Position numbers and translations under genes: made by a program. From positions 5,734,086 through 5,798,085 of the forward strand of contig VZDJ01000594.1 of assembly GCA_008694505.1 (NCBI GenBank): DNA of 64,000 nt, in the 5' to 3' direction. Every line of letters begins with the position of its first letter. The stretch's first letter is position 1. Shown in pieces: positions 13,401 through 24,303 of the stretch. This DNA comes from Cyanoderma ruficeps. Its lineage: Eukaryota > Chordata > Aves > Passeriformes > Timaliidae. The notes below the pieces were generated by a model. It worked only from the letters and a program-made list of their open reading frames with translations. It was not told the origin of the DNA and searched no databases.

Positions 13401-15335
13401 AGAATGTGCTGGAATCCTTCAAACAAATCGAAAATTTGATGGTACCAGAAGTGCTGCATCTGGTTGCATCTTGTCTCTTATTGACCTACGTGATCTTTTC
13501 TTCTTCCATTATGAATATGTGATATTCTAATGGCTAATTTTTTTGTTGTTTCCCTCTTTGATCAATAAAACTACTCATAGAAGACCTGTGTATCCCACGG
13601 AGTCATTTAGATAAACGGAGAAAGGACTGAAAAGCAGCTCAGCTTTGTCCTGCTGGAGCACCTGCAGGTGTTGTGCCCAGCTGCCCTGATCCTACCAGAC
13701 TGCTTCACCCTCCTGAAGGAAACATCAGTTCCAGAGCTGCTGATGCTGACAATAATTCAGTGCAATTACACCATTTCCCCATTTGTGGTTCAGATGTGAA
13801 GCCAGATTACAACCCTTTTAAAAAATCAATGATATTTAATGTATTTGAATAAAGTGCTACAGTCATAGGAGAAAAAACCTGAATTGCTCATGAAGTTTTC
13901 TGTAGAATTAAGTCAGGAGTTTTTCTCATCTTCAATGCAAATTTCTTTTATAGTTTGACTTTTTTTGTTTAGAAGCCTCAAGCTCTTGCATATCCCCTGT
14001 TTGTTGGCACTCAGACTCTAAAATAGAACATCTTATTTTTTTTATTTAATGACGGGAAAATCTGTTGAGCAATATTATTCTGAGAGACAGTGGATGGCAC
14101 TGTTGGTTTGCATCTATGAATCTACAACAATGAAGAAGACAGGACAAACTTTAAAAAAATAAAACTGAAACAAAACCCACTGTACCAATGCCCCTGAAAA
14201 ACAAACAGAATCTCCCACTCCATCCCCCCAAAACCCAAAATCAAACTAAACCACAAAACAGTGTCTCCTTAAACTACATGGAGTAATTTTCAAACTATGT
14301 GACAGTACTCATAAATCATCAGACAGATGCAGAGAACATGCAAGATTCATAGGCTAGAAAAAAAAGGAGATATGAAATTGGGTTGCTTCTGTCTGTTCAT
14401 GTGACACTGTGGTTTTGTCCAAGGAGGAAAAAAAAATCCGAGCTGGCTGAGGTGGGCCTTAGTGGAGGTAAATTAATTTAGCTAAGGCACTGGAAGAACA
14501 GCACACCCTTAGCCCAGGCAGGATTGTCAATATTTGTGGGGTTTGAGATTTGTTGCAGCAAGATCACACCTGTGCAGATGAGGAAGGGAAATGTGTTCAG
14601 TCATCTGGAAACTCCTTACAGATATGGTGTAGGAAATAAGGTGTGGTTTTCATGTCTGGTTATAGTGAGGGGGAGGGAAGGCTGATGTGGTCTTCAAGTT
14701 TACTGAGAAAAGAGCAGCTTGGGTTTTAAGACCCTGGCATTGTGCTGAGCTTTGCACCAAGAGATTGGAATAATTTGAAGGTTTGGTTCTTTGTTTTTGA
14801 TAAGACCAAATACACCATTTTTTTTGTCCAATTTTATTCTGAAGTGTGAGGTACACATTTGACTAGTTTGCCCTGTAGAAGTCAGATCTGGGCATGGCCA
14901 GTCTTCTGGTGAATGTGTGGTAATCTGTCCAAATCACATGCACAGGAAATCCAATATTGAGTGATCAACTTAGTGTTTATCGTCTCAATGCCTTTATGCT
15001 TGTCAAACACCAAAATTCAATTCAATTTCTGTCATGTAAATGTCATTTAAAGAGAGATTGAAACTATTAAGGGAAAATATTACTAAGAGATGAATAAGAC
15101 TGTCATTATCACTAGTCTTTGTTTCTGATAGCAGCAACATCTCTAAAGAGAGAGAAAATTTATTTGTGGAAGTTTTAAACAATTTTAAACTTATGAATTT
15201 GATGTTACGACATTTCTACAATCCACCAAATATCTCAGCCCTTGAGAGTCATGTAGATACTTGGTAGCTCACAGCCATGCAGTGCTGTATGTATTTTATC
15301 CTTCTTTAGAAAGACAAAGCCTGTTTAGTTTGTAA
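10425..15335. other. Unique AT-rich non-coding DNA
   Basis: Open frames are all shorter than 107 codons and carry no recognisable domain. There are two or more overlapping chance frames at 11149-11611 in slightly GC-richer DNA. An A-rich stretch runs through 14150-14260. No mobile element, RNA gene or regulatory signature was recognised in this 4.9 kb. Confidence 0.65.
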
Positions 15336-15339
15336 CAGT

Positions 15340-15480
15340 GAGGGGAAGAGCCCAGTTGCAATTATGAGAAATTATCGCTTGACTAATTTGCCACAAAAAT
15401 AAACCCAATGGCTGGAAAGAGAAGTACCCTTGTGAATAATCGTAAATAATTGAATTCAGCCTGGTGTAAATAACATGAGA
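15340..15480. promoter_or_regulatory. Candidate conserved non-coding element
   Basis: The block contains closely packed short elements typical of developmental enhancers, including attatcgcttgactaattt, a retained CpG in AT-rich DNA, and gtaaataattgaattc. It lacks homopolymers and repeat homology. This is a call by appearance only. Confidence 0.22.
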
Positions 15481-16083
15481 GCATTTCTAATAGAGAATGA
15501 AAGACAGGATATGAACTATAAAGTTATAATTCAGAAATTTTGGTTTTTTTATCATTTGTTCTTTTAAGGGGATTAGGATCAAATCAGGTTCAATATTATT
15601 GAATTTGAAATTCAACCTGTTCCTCATTTCATCAAAGAAAAAGACCCAATGGAATTAATGAAGCTGTTTGCTTCTTGCCTGAATGTGCTGTTTCATTGAA
15701 ATGTGTGTTTGTGTGGGGCAGTTTTGCTCTTCAGTTCACTGTCCACCTCATTACAGACAACACACAGAGAGCCAGTGAATGCAAAGGGAGTGCCTTAACT
15801 CTATGCAAGTTCTTAATTCTTTTAAAACCAAAGCCCTGAGTAAGTCCCAGAGACAGCATTAATTATAAAATAATGAAAAGGGCTGTGCCTGCTCCGCAGC
15901 CAGCACATTGCACATGGGTGTAAAAGTTGTTTTTCTTCATCCATTCTTCATGGGAAGAGTGTCAGGCAGGGGCTGTGTGTTACTTTACTGTTGTTCTCAT
16001 GAAAACTTCCAGCAAGGGTGGCTTTTTTCCTGTCATGAGGTCTAGGTGGAAAGCTGGAAAGGCTGACTTGGCTACTTATTGGT
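15481..16083. other. Unique non-coding DNA
   Basis: No gene, repeat or RNA element was recognised here. The sequence is ordinary AT-rich DNA with one slightly GC-richer stretch near 15885-15990. Confidence 0.6.
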
Positions 16084-16142
16084 AAATGGTATTTTAATCA
16101 AATACCATTTGATTAAATGATTCACAGTGTTGACTGTGAATC
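16084..16142. repeat. Overlapping inverted repeats forming alternative hairpins
   Basis: Three perfect inverted repeats lie within 59 bases. Arms aaatggtattt (16084-16094) and aaataccattt (16100-16110) pair across a 5-base loop. Arms tttaatcaaat (16093-16103) and atttgattaaa (16107-16117) pair across a 3-base loop and share most of the middle segment, so the two hairpins exclude each other. Directly after them, gattcacag (16119-16127) pairs with ctgtgaatc (16134-16142) across six bases. No gene is adjacent. Template switching during replication is one known way that overlapping perfect inverted repeats arise. Confidence 0.85.
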
Positions 16143-17485
16143 CATTGATGAGAGACTCCTATATGCACACACACTTGTATGAAAGCTATGCTTCAAAAGT
16201 GAAAAAAATCATTATATAGGTTGATAAATTTGTAGAAGGAATGAGGTGGTCATCATTGGACAAAAGTTTTTTTTTTAGAAACCGCTGGTGCATCATCTCC
16301 GTGATGCCTTTAAAGATTGCAAGAAGGGCCTTCTCCTAAATTAACACCTTTTTAACACCAAAGCAGAACAAAATATTGATTCCATAACTATTTAATCTGT
16401 ATTCTGTAATCATCATGAAAGCCAGTTTTTATTTCCAGAAACACATTTATAGTCTAATTGTACCTTGCATTTAGGGGATGGTAATGAAATTATACCGCTC
16501 TCAGTGTTAATTTTCTGTTTGTGAACATCCTACAAAATCTCTCTAGCATTTGTGCCAGCTCTAGAAACCTCACACACAGCAGTCATTGTAGCTGCTTCTG
16601 GAACACACTTTTAATGTGCTCTAAGGTGACCAGGGATGCCCATGGGGACAGTGCCAGGTTTTTTTGCTTACTTGGATCAGGAAATGATCAGTTCACCTTA
16701 TGTTTGATGATTTGCATGGATCCTTGTTGCTTCTGTAAGGACAAATTATTGTTCTAACTAATGAAACCTTGCCTTTTCCAGCGTGGATGCGAGGGAACAG
16801 GCTGCTTTGTCTACACGGACAGGATTCAGGATTAGGTGTAGGGAGCATTGCAACAGCCAAAAAATTCCTGTGCTGGTGTCTGTTTTCCTGCTTGGTTAAC
16901 TGTAAGGAAATAGCCATCTCAGGAAAAGAATAGAATTGGACTTTAGCTGTTGTGTAGGACTTTGGCTAATACAGCACCTTTGTTTTTTCTACAGTACTTT
17001 TGTTTGTTCTTTTTCTAAAACACAAAACCAAGGTGGTTGCTAAGGGCTCTTATTATCAGTGTGACATGCCTGAGACCAGGATCCTTTGAGATGGTGAATG
17101 CGTTTTCCAATTAAAAGACAATGGGAGGAAATGAACCAGTTTAGTCATGGAGGAGGATAAGAAAAGTGCAGTGGTGAAATTCAAAGAAAGGAGAACAAAA
17201 AAAAGATAATGATGAAACAGCTAGCTGAAACTAGCTTCAAAATTTAAGGAGACTGCAGAGCCAATCCTTTTTTCTGCTTAAATTCCCAGAGAGGAAATTG
17301 AATCCAGCCTTCTGAAATGCTGGGGGAAATAGGCTGTGCTAATAGAAAAACCTCAACATGGATATCAGCCAGCAGTAAAGTAGAAAAATGTGGGTTTGTG
17401 CCAAAAAATCAGGCTGGAGATATGGAGTAAAATTGCAGCTTCAGTGTTGCACTTGTCCAGATCCCGATACATCTTGTTCCTAAAT
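16143..17485. other. Unique non-coding DNA
   Basis: No gene or repeat was recognised. The sequence has a T run near 16267 and an A run near 17199. Frames are all under 80 codons. Confidence 0.65.
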
Positions 17486-17489
17486 GTGC

Positions 17490-17710
17490 TTTTTTTAAGC
17501 CGCTAGCTTACAAACATGTTGTGATTGGCGTTGCTATTTGATTTATCAAAAGCATAATTTCTTTGTGAGTAGCTATGCTGAAGGTAGAAATATATTAGTA
17601 AGGTCTGTTTAGATTGAGAAGTGGCACTGGGCAGCTTCTTGGTTCCAGACTATTAAATATTTATTATTGTATACTGCATGAATATGATTATGTAATATGG
17701 TCTCTGTGGG
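17490..17710. promoter_or_regulatory. Candidate conserved non-coding element
   Basis: The segment from aagccgctagcttac through gattggcgttgctattt keeps CpGs in AT-rich DNA. It is followed by AT-rich motifs (ttatcaaaagc, attaaatatttatt, atgattatgtaat) that resemble homeobox and MEF2-like sites. There is no repeat homology. Single-sequence appearance is the only evidence. Confidence 0.2.
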
Positions 17711-18570
17711 TAAATGAAATATTTCCACTACATGAGTGAAATCTCACTCCACAGAGGAAATCAGTTGAAAAGCCTCGTTGTTGTACCAACCCAGTACTTG
17801 GTTAATATTGGCTAAGGAGGAGAGGTGAATGCAGTTGCCTTCTGCTGAGGACACGGCTTACTGCTGGTGGGCTTTTCCATTCAATAGGCACTTCTCTTTC
17901 CTCCCCACTTTTCCAAAGTGTTTTCCCATCTCTGGGACAGCTCATCCTTTGCTGTACTGGTTGCCAGACAGGGAGAGTTATTCACTGGTGTGATTTTATC
18001 CAGAACTTTCTTTATGCTTCCATAGCCCACTATTTGTTTTTATTTTTATTTTGTCACACCTATATCTCAATTTTGAGAACCGGTTGGAAATTTTATAATT
18101 AGGCACTTCTTGGAATGTATCAGTGTGTTAAAAAAATGTTACATTGAGAGGGCCTTGCTTACTTTTGTCAAGAAAGGTTTTTTGGGCCTTGGCCGTCTCG
18201 TGGTTAAAACACAAGATTCTCCTGCATTATCCAACCAGTTGACAGGTCAGATGAGCAGGAGATGGAGAACATAATAAATCTCTCCTACAGGAGTGTCCCT
18301 GCTTAGTGAAACTCTATTTTTATTGAGGCAATGACCTGAATCCTGGTTATGAGCATTTGCCATGTTCCCAACCACTGAAATGTCTCTTCCCTTCCTCTGC
18401 AGTCTCTCTGCTTTCCTGTGTACATAACTTACTTGACATGCTGGCGGAGAAACTGGAAAAGAGATGAAGTGAATTGGGACTGCAAATCTGTGATCAGGAT
18501 TAGAAGCTTGGTGACCTTTAAGATCTCATCTCTAAAGAGCATCCTGCTGCTTCTGCTGCTGGATAATCCC
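17711..18570. other. Unique non-coding DNA
   Basis: No gene, RNA gene or transposon was recognised. A short CpG-containing stretch lies at about 18185-18205 (gccttggccgtctcgtgg) in otherwise AT-rich sequence. Confidence 0.6.
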
Positions 18571-18598
18571 ATTTATTTATTTATTTATTTATTTATTT
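18571..18598. repeat. (ATTT)n microsatellite, seven perfect units
   Basis: Seven uninterrupted ATTT tetramers are followed by T-rich sequence (tttctttgttttttattt). This pure short tandem repeat is likely to vary in length between individuals. A plus-strand frame reads through it as a run of alternating aromatic and aliphatic residues, which is an artefact of the repeat. Confidence 0.95.
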
Positions 18599-19094
18599 TG
18601 TTTCTTTGTTTTTTATTTGGAAGTTTTATGCTTGTAACAGTGCAAAATGGAATATTTGTGATGCTTTGGAATCTACTGAATGTTGTTCATGTCTAGATGA
18701 GAAACCTTAATGGAGTTTTCAGGATCAGAGGTGTTATATTTCAAACTGACCCCAGCCAGAGGAGTCTTTGTGGCAAAATGACTTCTTGTGGACATAAAAC
18801 CTGCTGTCGTTTGGTTGCTCTTAGTGCTATTGATGTGAAGAATAGGGAATGGAAAGGAATCACATCATAAAGAAGGAAAACTTCCTCGAATTACAGAAAT
18901 AAAATCAACGTATTAGAAAAACAGATGTCAAAAAGCTAACGGCAAATGGCTGAGTCATTGAACATTATGTTCTACAAAATGATAAAAATGTATTTTGTTA
19001 GCTCCAGCTGAGCATCAGGAGATGGCAGTAGTGCTCGCTGAATTGCAAACCAAGAATACTGGGGAGAAAACCCTAGAAATTAAAATAAGCTGCT
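18599..19094. other. Unique non-coding DNA
   Basis: Nothing was recognised here beyond ordinary AT-rich unique sequence. Confidence 0.6.
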
Positions 19095-19265
19095 TTGTAA
19101 ATTTGCCAAAGCGGGTAACGGTATTCTAATTTATTAGAACAATCATCCTCCTTTAATTGCAAGTTTTATTGACTATCTGGTATGCTTAGCCTGGAATTTA
19201 TTGTTTTTTATTTAAAAGCATTGAAAACTGTCATACATGTTTATCAATAACATATTAATATTGGG
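19095..19265. promoter_or_regulatory. Candidate conserved non-coding element
   Basis: The block includes aagcgggtaacggtattc, with two retained CpGs, then a small dyad (ttctaat, tt, attagaa), then octamer-like and homeobox-like stretches (ttaattgcaag, tttattgac). It has no repeat homology and no homopolymer except a short T run near 19203. It has the look of a vertebrate conserved element, but conservation was not tested. Confidence 0.27.
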
Positions 19266-20025
19266 ATTTGGAAAGACTTTCTAGAACAAATGTCCAATCT
19301 TGTCCTTGACCAAATTTATCATTTAGGTCTCTCAAAAGGTTAAAAACATCAGTCTTATTCAGGGTAGCAGCTTTTAGCAGGAACTGCATAAAAGAGCAAT
19401 CTCTGCTTCCTAGGCACCAAACTATACTGCTTTATATACAGTCATTTAATTTTAGTGAGTATGTCTGTGAGTCAGAAAATGTACTTGAACTCATTCTATA
19501 AAATAATGAAAAGGGAAGTGCTGCTCTTCTGTGCAGAGTTTCCAGATGTGATTTTTGTGTTGTAAAGTACCTTTGGTTTCCTTCAGCATGCATCTGATAC
19601 TTAAAATTTAGTTTGGAGGCTAATTGCGGTTAAATGCTTTGAAATGCCCCAAAGGGGAAAGACAAAAAATCTTTTTATGAAGTGAAAGGATGCAAATTTC
19701 AGAGGAAGTGGAATTATGTCTTATTAGTGAAATATAATTCAACAATAAATGTTGAACAGTATAATATAATATGTAGCTAATGAATAAATGAGGCTATGTG
19801 GGGGCTTTTCTTTTTCATTTATGGAAGAGAAAATACTGAAAACTATAAGCTTCAAGCATTGTGACTATATGGAGAGAGTATGTTTATAATTGCTCATTAT
19901 TCTAAGAACATTTAATATTTTGACTTATAACCACAAACGGCCTTGGTTTTTTAAAGACAAACGTATCCACTTAAGAAGTTATCAATATTAAATATCAGTG
20001 TCCAGAAAATACAGTTTGGCATTGC
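19266..20025. other. Unique AT-rich non-coding DNA
   Basis: No gene or repeat was recognised. AT content is especially high at 19690-19800. Confidence 0.6.
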
Positions 20026-20440
20026 TGAGCAGGAGGGTTGGATTCTGAGGGAATTCCCTTGGTGAACCATGTGCACCATTCCTGTGCAGGGTCACCTGCA
20101 GGACAGCTCCTTCAGGTGTCACACAGTGAGGTCACACCTGTCTGTGCTTCATCCTGGGAATGCACAGCAGTCCAGACCAGGGACAGGGATCCTTGGGAAC
20201 TCAACCACTCCTTATTCTGTGGGTAGGACATGGATGCAAGGGTGGGACCTTCTGAAAGGAGATGCCCTTGAGCTGGTTTGGATCCATGACTGAGGCTCAC
20301 AGAGCTGTGGCAGATGTTCCAGCTGTGTGGTGGGCTCTTGACATGGCCGTTTCACCCAGCTCTGAGGCTGGCTGCTCCTCCAGTTGTGCTGATTCAGCTC
20401 TGGAGAGACCATATTTGAAATTGTGTCATGGCAAGTTCAA
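20026..20440. other. GC-rich patch, origin unknown
   Basis: About 400 bases are clearly richer in GC than the flanks and carry several overlapping 60-75 codon frames on both strands, which is what raised GC produces by chance. There is no CpG clustering. The patch sits next to the ancient CR1 copy and could be further decayed transposon DNA, but I cannot match it to any family. Confidence 0.45.
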
Positions 20441-20559
20441 AGGTTAGAGAGGATTTTCTGAAAAAATAGCCGTCAGAACACAGAATACCACCCAGCCTCT
20501 GACAGGGTGCAGTCCAGGGCCTTGCTAAACTTCAGCCTCTTATGTTAATCACCTTTGAA

Positions 20560-21290
20560 TGTGTGTAATCAGTTTTTAAATCCATCTTTATCGTTGGCTC
20601 CAGCAATCAATCCATTAATTTATTTCCGTGTGTGTAAGAGATATTCCTTTTGTTCTAAACCTGCTGCCTGAAAAATTCACTTGCTGTCCATTAGTCCTTG
20701 TTTTATGAGAAGTAGTGACTAATCATTCCTATTCATCCTTCTTTCACTTGGCAGTTTTCCTCAGCTAAGGAGTCTGACTCAATTTGAACTGTCCGTGTAT
20801 TGAAGCCTTTTTATGTTTCTGATGATCCTTGTGGCTTTTCCCTTTTATTGTGCTCTTGAGCTGGAACACGCAAAGCTACGTGTGCTGTTGGGGATCCAGG
20901 AAGAACAAGAATTAATGTAGTGGAATAATTATATTATTTTGGTCCTTTTCTCCATTTTTTTTGCTAAGAATTCCTAGCAGTCTGGTTGTCATCTTAGTGC
21001 TTGCTGGATGATGTGCTGATGTTCCAGGGAAAGATCCATGAGGTATCCTTGAGTAGAATGGGCTGGATACTCTGTGGGTGTACTATGGTTACCGTTTTGT
21101 CCCCATTTACAATGTTTTGTATTTATCTACATTAAATTTCAGTTGGCATTTTATCACCCAGCCTCTCAATGTTATGAAATCCTCTTGCAATTCTTTTTAG
21201 GGTTTATTACCCTGGATAGTTTTGTATCAGCACTGGATGTTATCACTTCCCTATTCATGCTTTTTCCAGAGACTTGTCCTCTACAAAGCT
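20560..21290 (-). mobile_element. Ancient CR1/L3-like LINE remnant
   Basis: Read on the plus strand, landmarks of the antisense of old amniote CR1 elements appear in order. They are a gtgtgtaagagatattcc then cttttgttctaaacctgctgcc segment, a ttagtccttgttttatgag segment, gatgatccttgtggctttt, then catttatctacattaaattt with cagttggcattttatc, and finally agttttgtatcagcactgg. CR1 sense therefore runs on the minus strand. Divergence from the remembered consensus is high and there are many small gaps, so no frame survives. The copy is probably much older than the one at 43526-43968. Boundaries are approximate. Homology may extend left to about 20490. Confidence 0.75.
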
Positions 21291-22280
21291 GTGAATGTAA
21301 TGTTTGGAAACTTCTTTTACTCTTTCTGTTCCTTTAAACTTTGTTGTTTATCCCTTTCAGCTTTTGGGAAGATAATGAAGTAGGAGAAAGGCTTTTAACA
21401 GCTGTTAAAGTAGTTTGTTTACTCTCTCAGCTGGGTTTCAGTTCACAATATTTTATTATTTGGCTATTTGTAATTTTCTTTCAGTGAGTTTTGATGCTGT
21501 CGTGCACGTTTTCTTCTTAAAATGGAAAATTTTTAGGATTTTTTAAAAATCTCTTAATTTCAGGGATGTTAAATTGAAAAACATGTAAGAATACAATATC
21601 AGAGTAGTTACATTGTGAGATGTCTTGCATGATTTTTGTGTCTAAATCGGGAACTCCTGGGATTTTGTGACTAGTTTGCATTTGTGTTTAATAATTATTT
21701 TTTTTCCTGTGATCTCAGTATTTCACACTCAGTGCATTAGTTGGTTGTATTTCACTTGTACAATCCTTTCTTTCTTTATGCAGGTAATAAAATATCCAGG
21801 GGAATTCTGCAATGCTCATTACACTGAATTGATTCTATTTGGCTGTCGGCTTTCCTTCACAATAAGGCATTTCTCTGACAGCTAATTCCGTCATTCCTAC
21901 CATGTCAATTTTGAAATATTGGCGTTTCAGTTGTTTTCAGAGACCCCAATATTGAAGCATTTTCATCGTTAGATGATAACATTGTTGCTGAAAGCATTAC
22001 TAATTTTGTGGTGTGAAGACTGACACCATGTCAGTGTTATGTCTCTCCACGACTGGACGTTTGGGAAGATAAATGTAGGTGACTGTGAGCTGTTTTATCT
22101 GTCCACTCTGGGCTTCTCCCTGCCAGGGATTTATTGACTTATCAGCAGAACTGGCAAGAATTTTTGATCTTTCTTTATAAAACTGATAGTTTTTGGGTTT
22201 TTTGACCTTTATTTTTGCTTCAGAGAAAATATTGATGCAATGTCCAATGGTGCTATTAACCATGAGACTGAAGGCTTATT
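21291..22280. other. Unique AT-rich non-coding DNA
   Basis: Sequence just right of the ancient CR1 may contain more of the element, but I cannot trace it past about 21290. Frames are short and show no recognisable domain. Confidence 0.55.
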
Positions 22281-22304
22281 TCTTTCTAATACTTTTCTTT
22301 GCAG

Positions 22305-22693
22305 CAGGCTGTGAGAGTTTGGAGGGTGGCAGGTGATGTATGTTGGCTGTGTTTGACAACACAGAGGGACAGGATCCAGCTCACCGAGTGGATTCCTCCA
22401 CTAAGGAGTAGAATAAAATCCCTTCATGCCCCAGATATAAAACCACAGCTTGCTGTGAGAAACAGGATCAGAGCTTTCAGAAAAGACTTTCCTACTTATT
22501 TTGTGGGATGGCCTGCTGAGGTTTGGGGGTTTTTGGCTGCTCACTAGAGGCAAAGTTTGACAACAGCAAGGAACATTTTCTGCCAAGTTCCACTAATGAC
22601 AACTTAAGTGCTGTAAGGGAGTCTCTGGCAGTACAAAACTTTCACCTTTGTAGATGGTTAAAGTATGTGACAATGTTTTCATTCTGTCAATGG
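22305..22693 (+). other. Candidate non-coding exon (splice signals only)
   Basis: A good-looking 3' splice site precedes this segment: a branch-point-like ttctaat, a pyrimidine tract, then ttgcagcag, a tandem NAGNAG acceptor at 22300-22307. A strong donor-like ggGTAAGaa lies at 22694-22695. The frame open across the acceptor ends in a stop at 22545-22547, so an internal coding exon in that frame is excluded. A long non-coding RNA exon is possible, but matches of this quality also occur by chance in 64 kb. Confidence 0.15.
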
Positions 22694-23737
22694 GTAAGAA
22701 ACATTTTTAAAGTCTTTTTATAGAAAAGATAGAGATGCCTTATATGAAGAGTTGTTAGATCCTAACTAAAAAGAAAAAAAAAAGCAATTGTTACTTGATA
22801 CTTCCTGGAATACCAGATATCGTGTTTTCTGTGGTTTTCTTTTAGGGAACTTGAAAAAATCATGGCAAGATGTTATGCAGAAGTCTGACTTCCTGCAATC
22901 TTTTCAACTTTATTCTAATTTTTGACTCTGACAAGATTTGGTTCTGTTTAAGCATTGCACTGCTCAGTAACCTTTTCAGGGCAATGATAGATAATGTTGG
23001 ATATTCCTGGTAAGGAGCATTATTGGACATGTTCTCCTACCACTAAACATATTGCTCTGCTAAACTAATTATACTGCTGCCTTAATGTGGAGGGCTTCCA
23101 ACACAGCAATCATTAACTAATGGTTCTGTAACTAAGGTACAGTCCAGAAACTGGAAAACTGCTTTCTCTAAAATATTTAGACTCTCTTAAAACTTGAATA
23201 AAAATCAAGAGTATGCCTGAGTTGAAGGTGTCTCTTCAGCAGTTTTCTGTTTCTTCATTTCTGATCTCACTTCACAATTTCTTACCACCCTCAGGTTTAC
23301 TCAGAAAGTTCTTGTTCTCTCAGTTCACAGCATTGTGTTTCTGAATTGAACTTTGGTGCAGAAACATGAGCAGTTTGGCTTAGCTCTTCTTTCAGTGTCA
23401 AGAGTTAAAGGCTCTAAACAGATAAATTTGATAAATGAAAGTTGCAATTTTCCTTTCTTTTCCATACTACCAACAATAGATGACATGCTGAAACTCTGAA
23501 CTAGGAATTGTCAGAAGGTGGGTGGAGAACCAAACCCTGTCCCCTAAACTAACAGAGAAAGAGAGCATAAAAAAAAAAAAGGAAGTATGTAGAATAATTA
23601 AAAGAAAATTCTACCTTTTCCATCAGAGGTCTCAAGTGTGCTGCTCTTAATCCCGTGGTCCTCAACTGCCCTGTCCCCACTGCATGATCCTGTCCCACTG
23701 TTCAGTCACCCCCTTGGCTCCTTGAGGAGTGGCAGGT
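22694..23737. other. Unique non-coding DNA
   Basis: An A run lies near 23569. The part at 23640-23730 is cytosine-rich. No gene or transposon was recognised. Confidence 0.6.
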
Positions 23738-23810
23738 GATGGATTCACCTGTAGACCAAAGGATGGATTGGTCTGTAGACCCAGATGGTGGATTGATCTG
23801 TAGACCCACA
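23738..23810. repeat. Short tandem repeat, about 24-25 bp, three units
   Basis: Three adjacent imperfect units each contain a ggattc/ggattg core followed by ctgtagacc. Their approximate bounds are 23738-23761, 23762-23785 and 23786-23810. The second and third units are the more alike. The pattern fits stepwise duplication by replication slippage. A frame through it gives a short acidic repeat (roughly MDSPVDQR, MDWSVDPD) with no known meaning. Confidence 0.9.
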
Positions 23811-23980
23811 GTTTCACAATGTGATTGCAGTCCTATGCTGCTGCTCCAGACCCTGCCTACATCAGCATCAATTCTCTTAAAATATGATGCAGATGGTCAT
23901 GGCAACACAGTGCTTTAATAGATGTCATGGTGAGCAGCCAGGTCTTCATTTAAAGGGTTAGGCAAATCTGCCTCTGTGTG
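23811..23980. other. Spacer between two tandem repeats
   Basis: This is 170 bases of unique sequence between two unrelated tandem repeats. Nothing was recognised in it. Confidence 0.5.
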
Positions 23981-24044
23981 ATCTCTGTTAGTGCCAAGTG
24001 CCTTTGGAGTGTAATCTCTGTTAGTGCCAAGTGCCTTTGGAATG
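23981..24044. repeat. 33-bp direct duplication
   Basis: The unit starting atctctgttagtgccaagtg at 23981 is repeated at 24014 with only a couple of changes near its end (ggagtgta versus ggaatgct). High identity suggests a recent duplication. The minus-strand frame across it shows the duplicated peptide ALGTNRD twice, but no gene is implied. Confidence 0.95.
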
Positions 24045-24257
24045 CTCATTTTGCTGCCCTGCCCTGGTTTGGAAACTTTCTCTTTCCCATGATTGAGGTG
24101 AATCCATTTGTTGCACAGCCCATCAACAACTTTAGGTTGATACCTAAAGGAACACTCCCTGGGCAAGAACAGAAATCATTAATTAAGCAATATGTCACTA
24201 TAACCTGGTAAGAAATATTATATCACTGGTAACAGTTTAATGGTCATTGCTCAATGC

Positions 24258-24303
24258 TTTCTCATGTAACCTTCTCATGAAACCTTTTCTCATGTAATCT
24301 TCT
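24258..24303. repeat. Imperfect 15-bp tandem repeat, three units
   Basis: Three adjacent units are variants of ttctcatgtaacct (tctcatgtaacct, tctcatgaaacctt, tctcatgtaatctt). This is the third short tandem repeat within 570 bases, and its unit is unrelated to the other two. Confidence 0.85.

Noticed and set aside
19032..19045. gtgctcgct resembling the start of U6 snRNA
   Set aside because: Only about nine bases match, and the following sequence diverges completely.
20026..20440. GC-rich patch considered as a promoter or CpG island
   Set aside because: CpG dinucleotides are sparse, and there is no transcript-like downstream feature.
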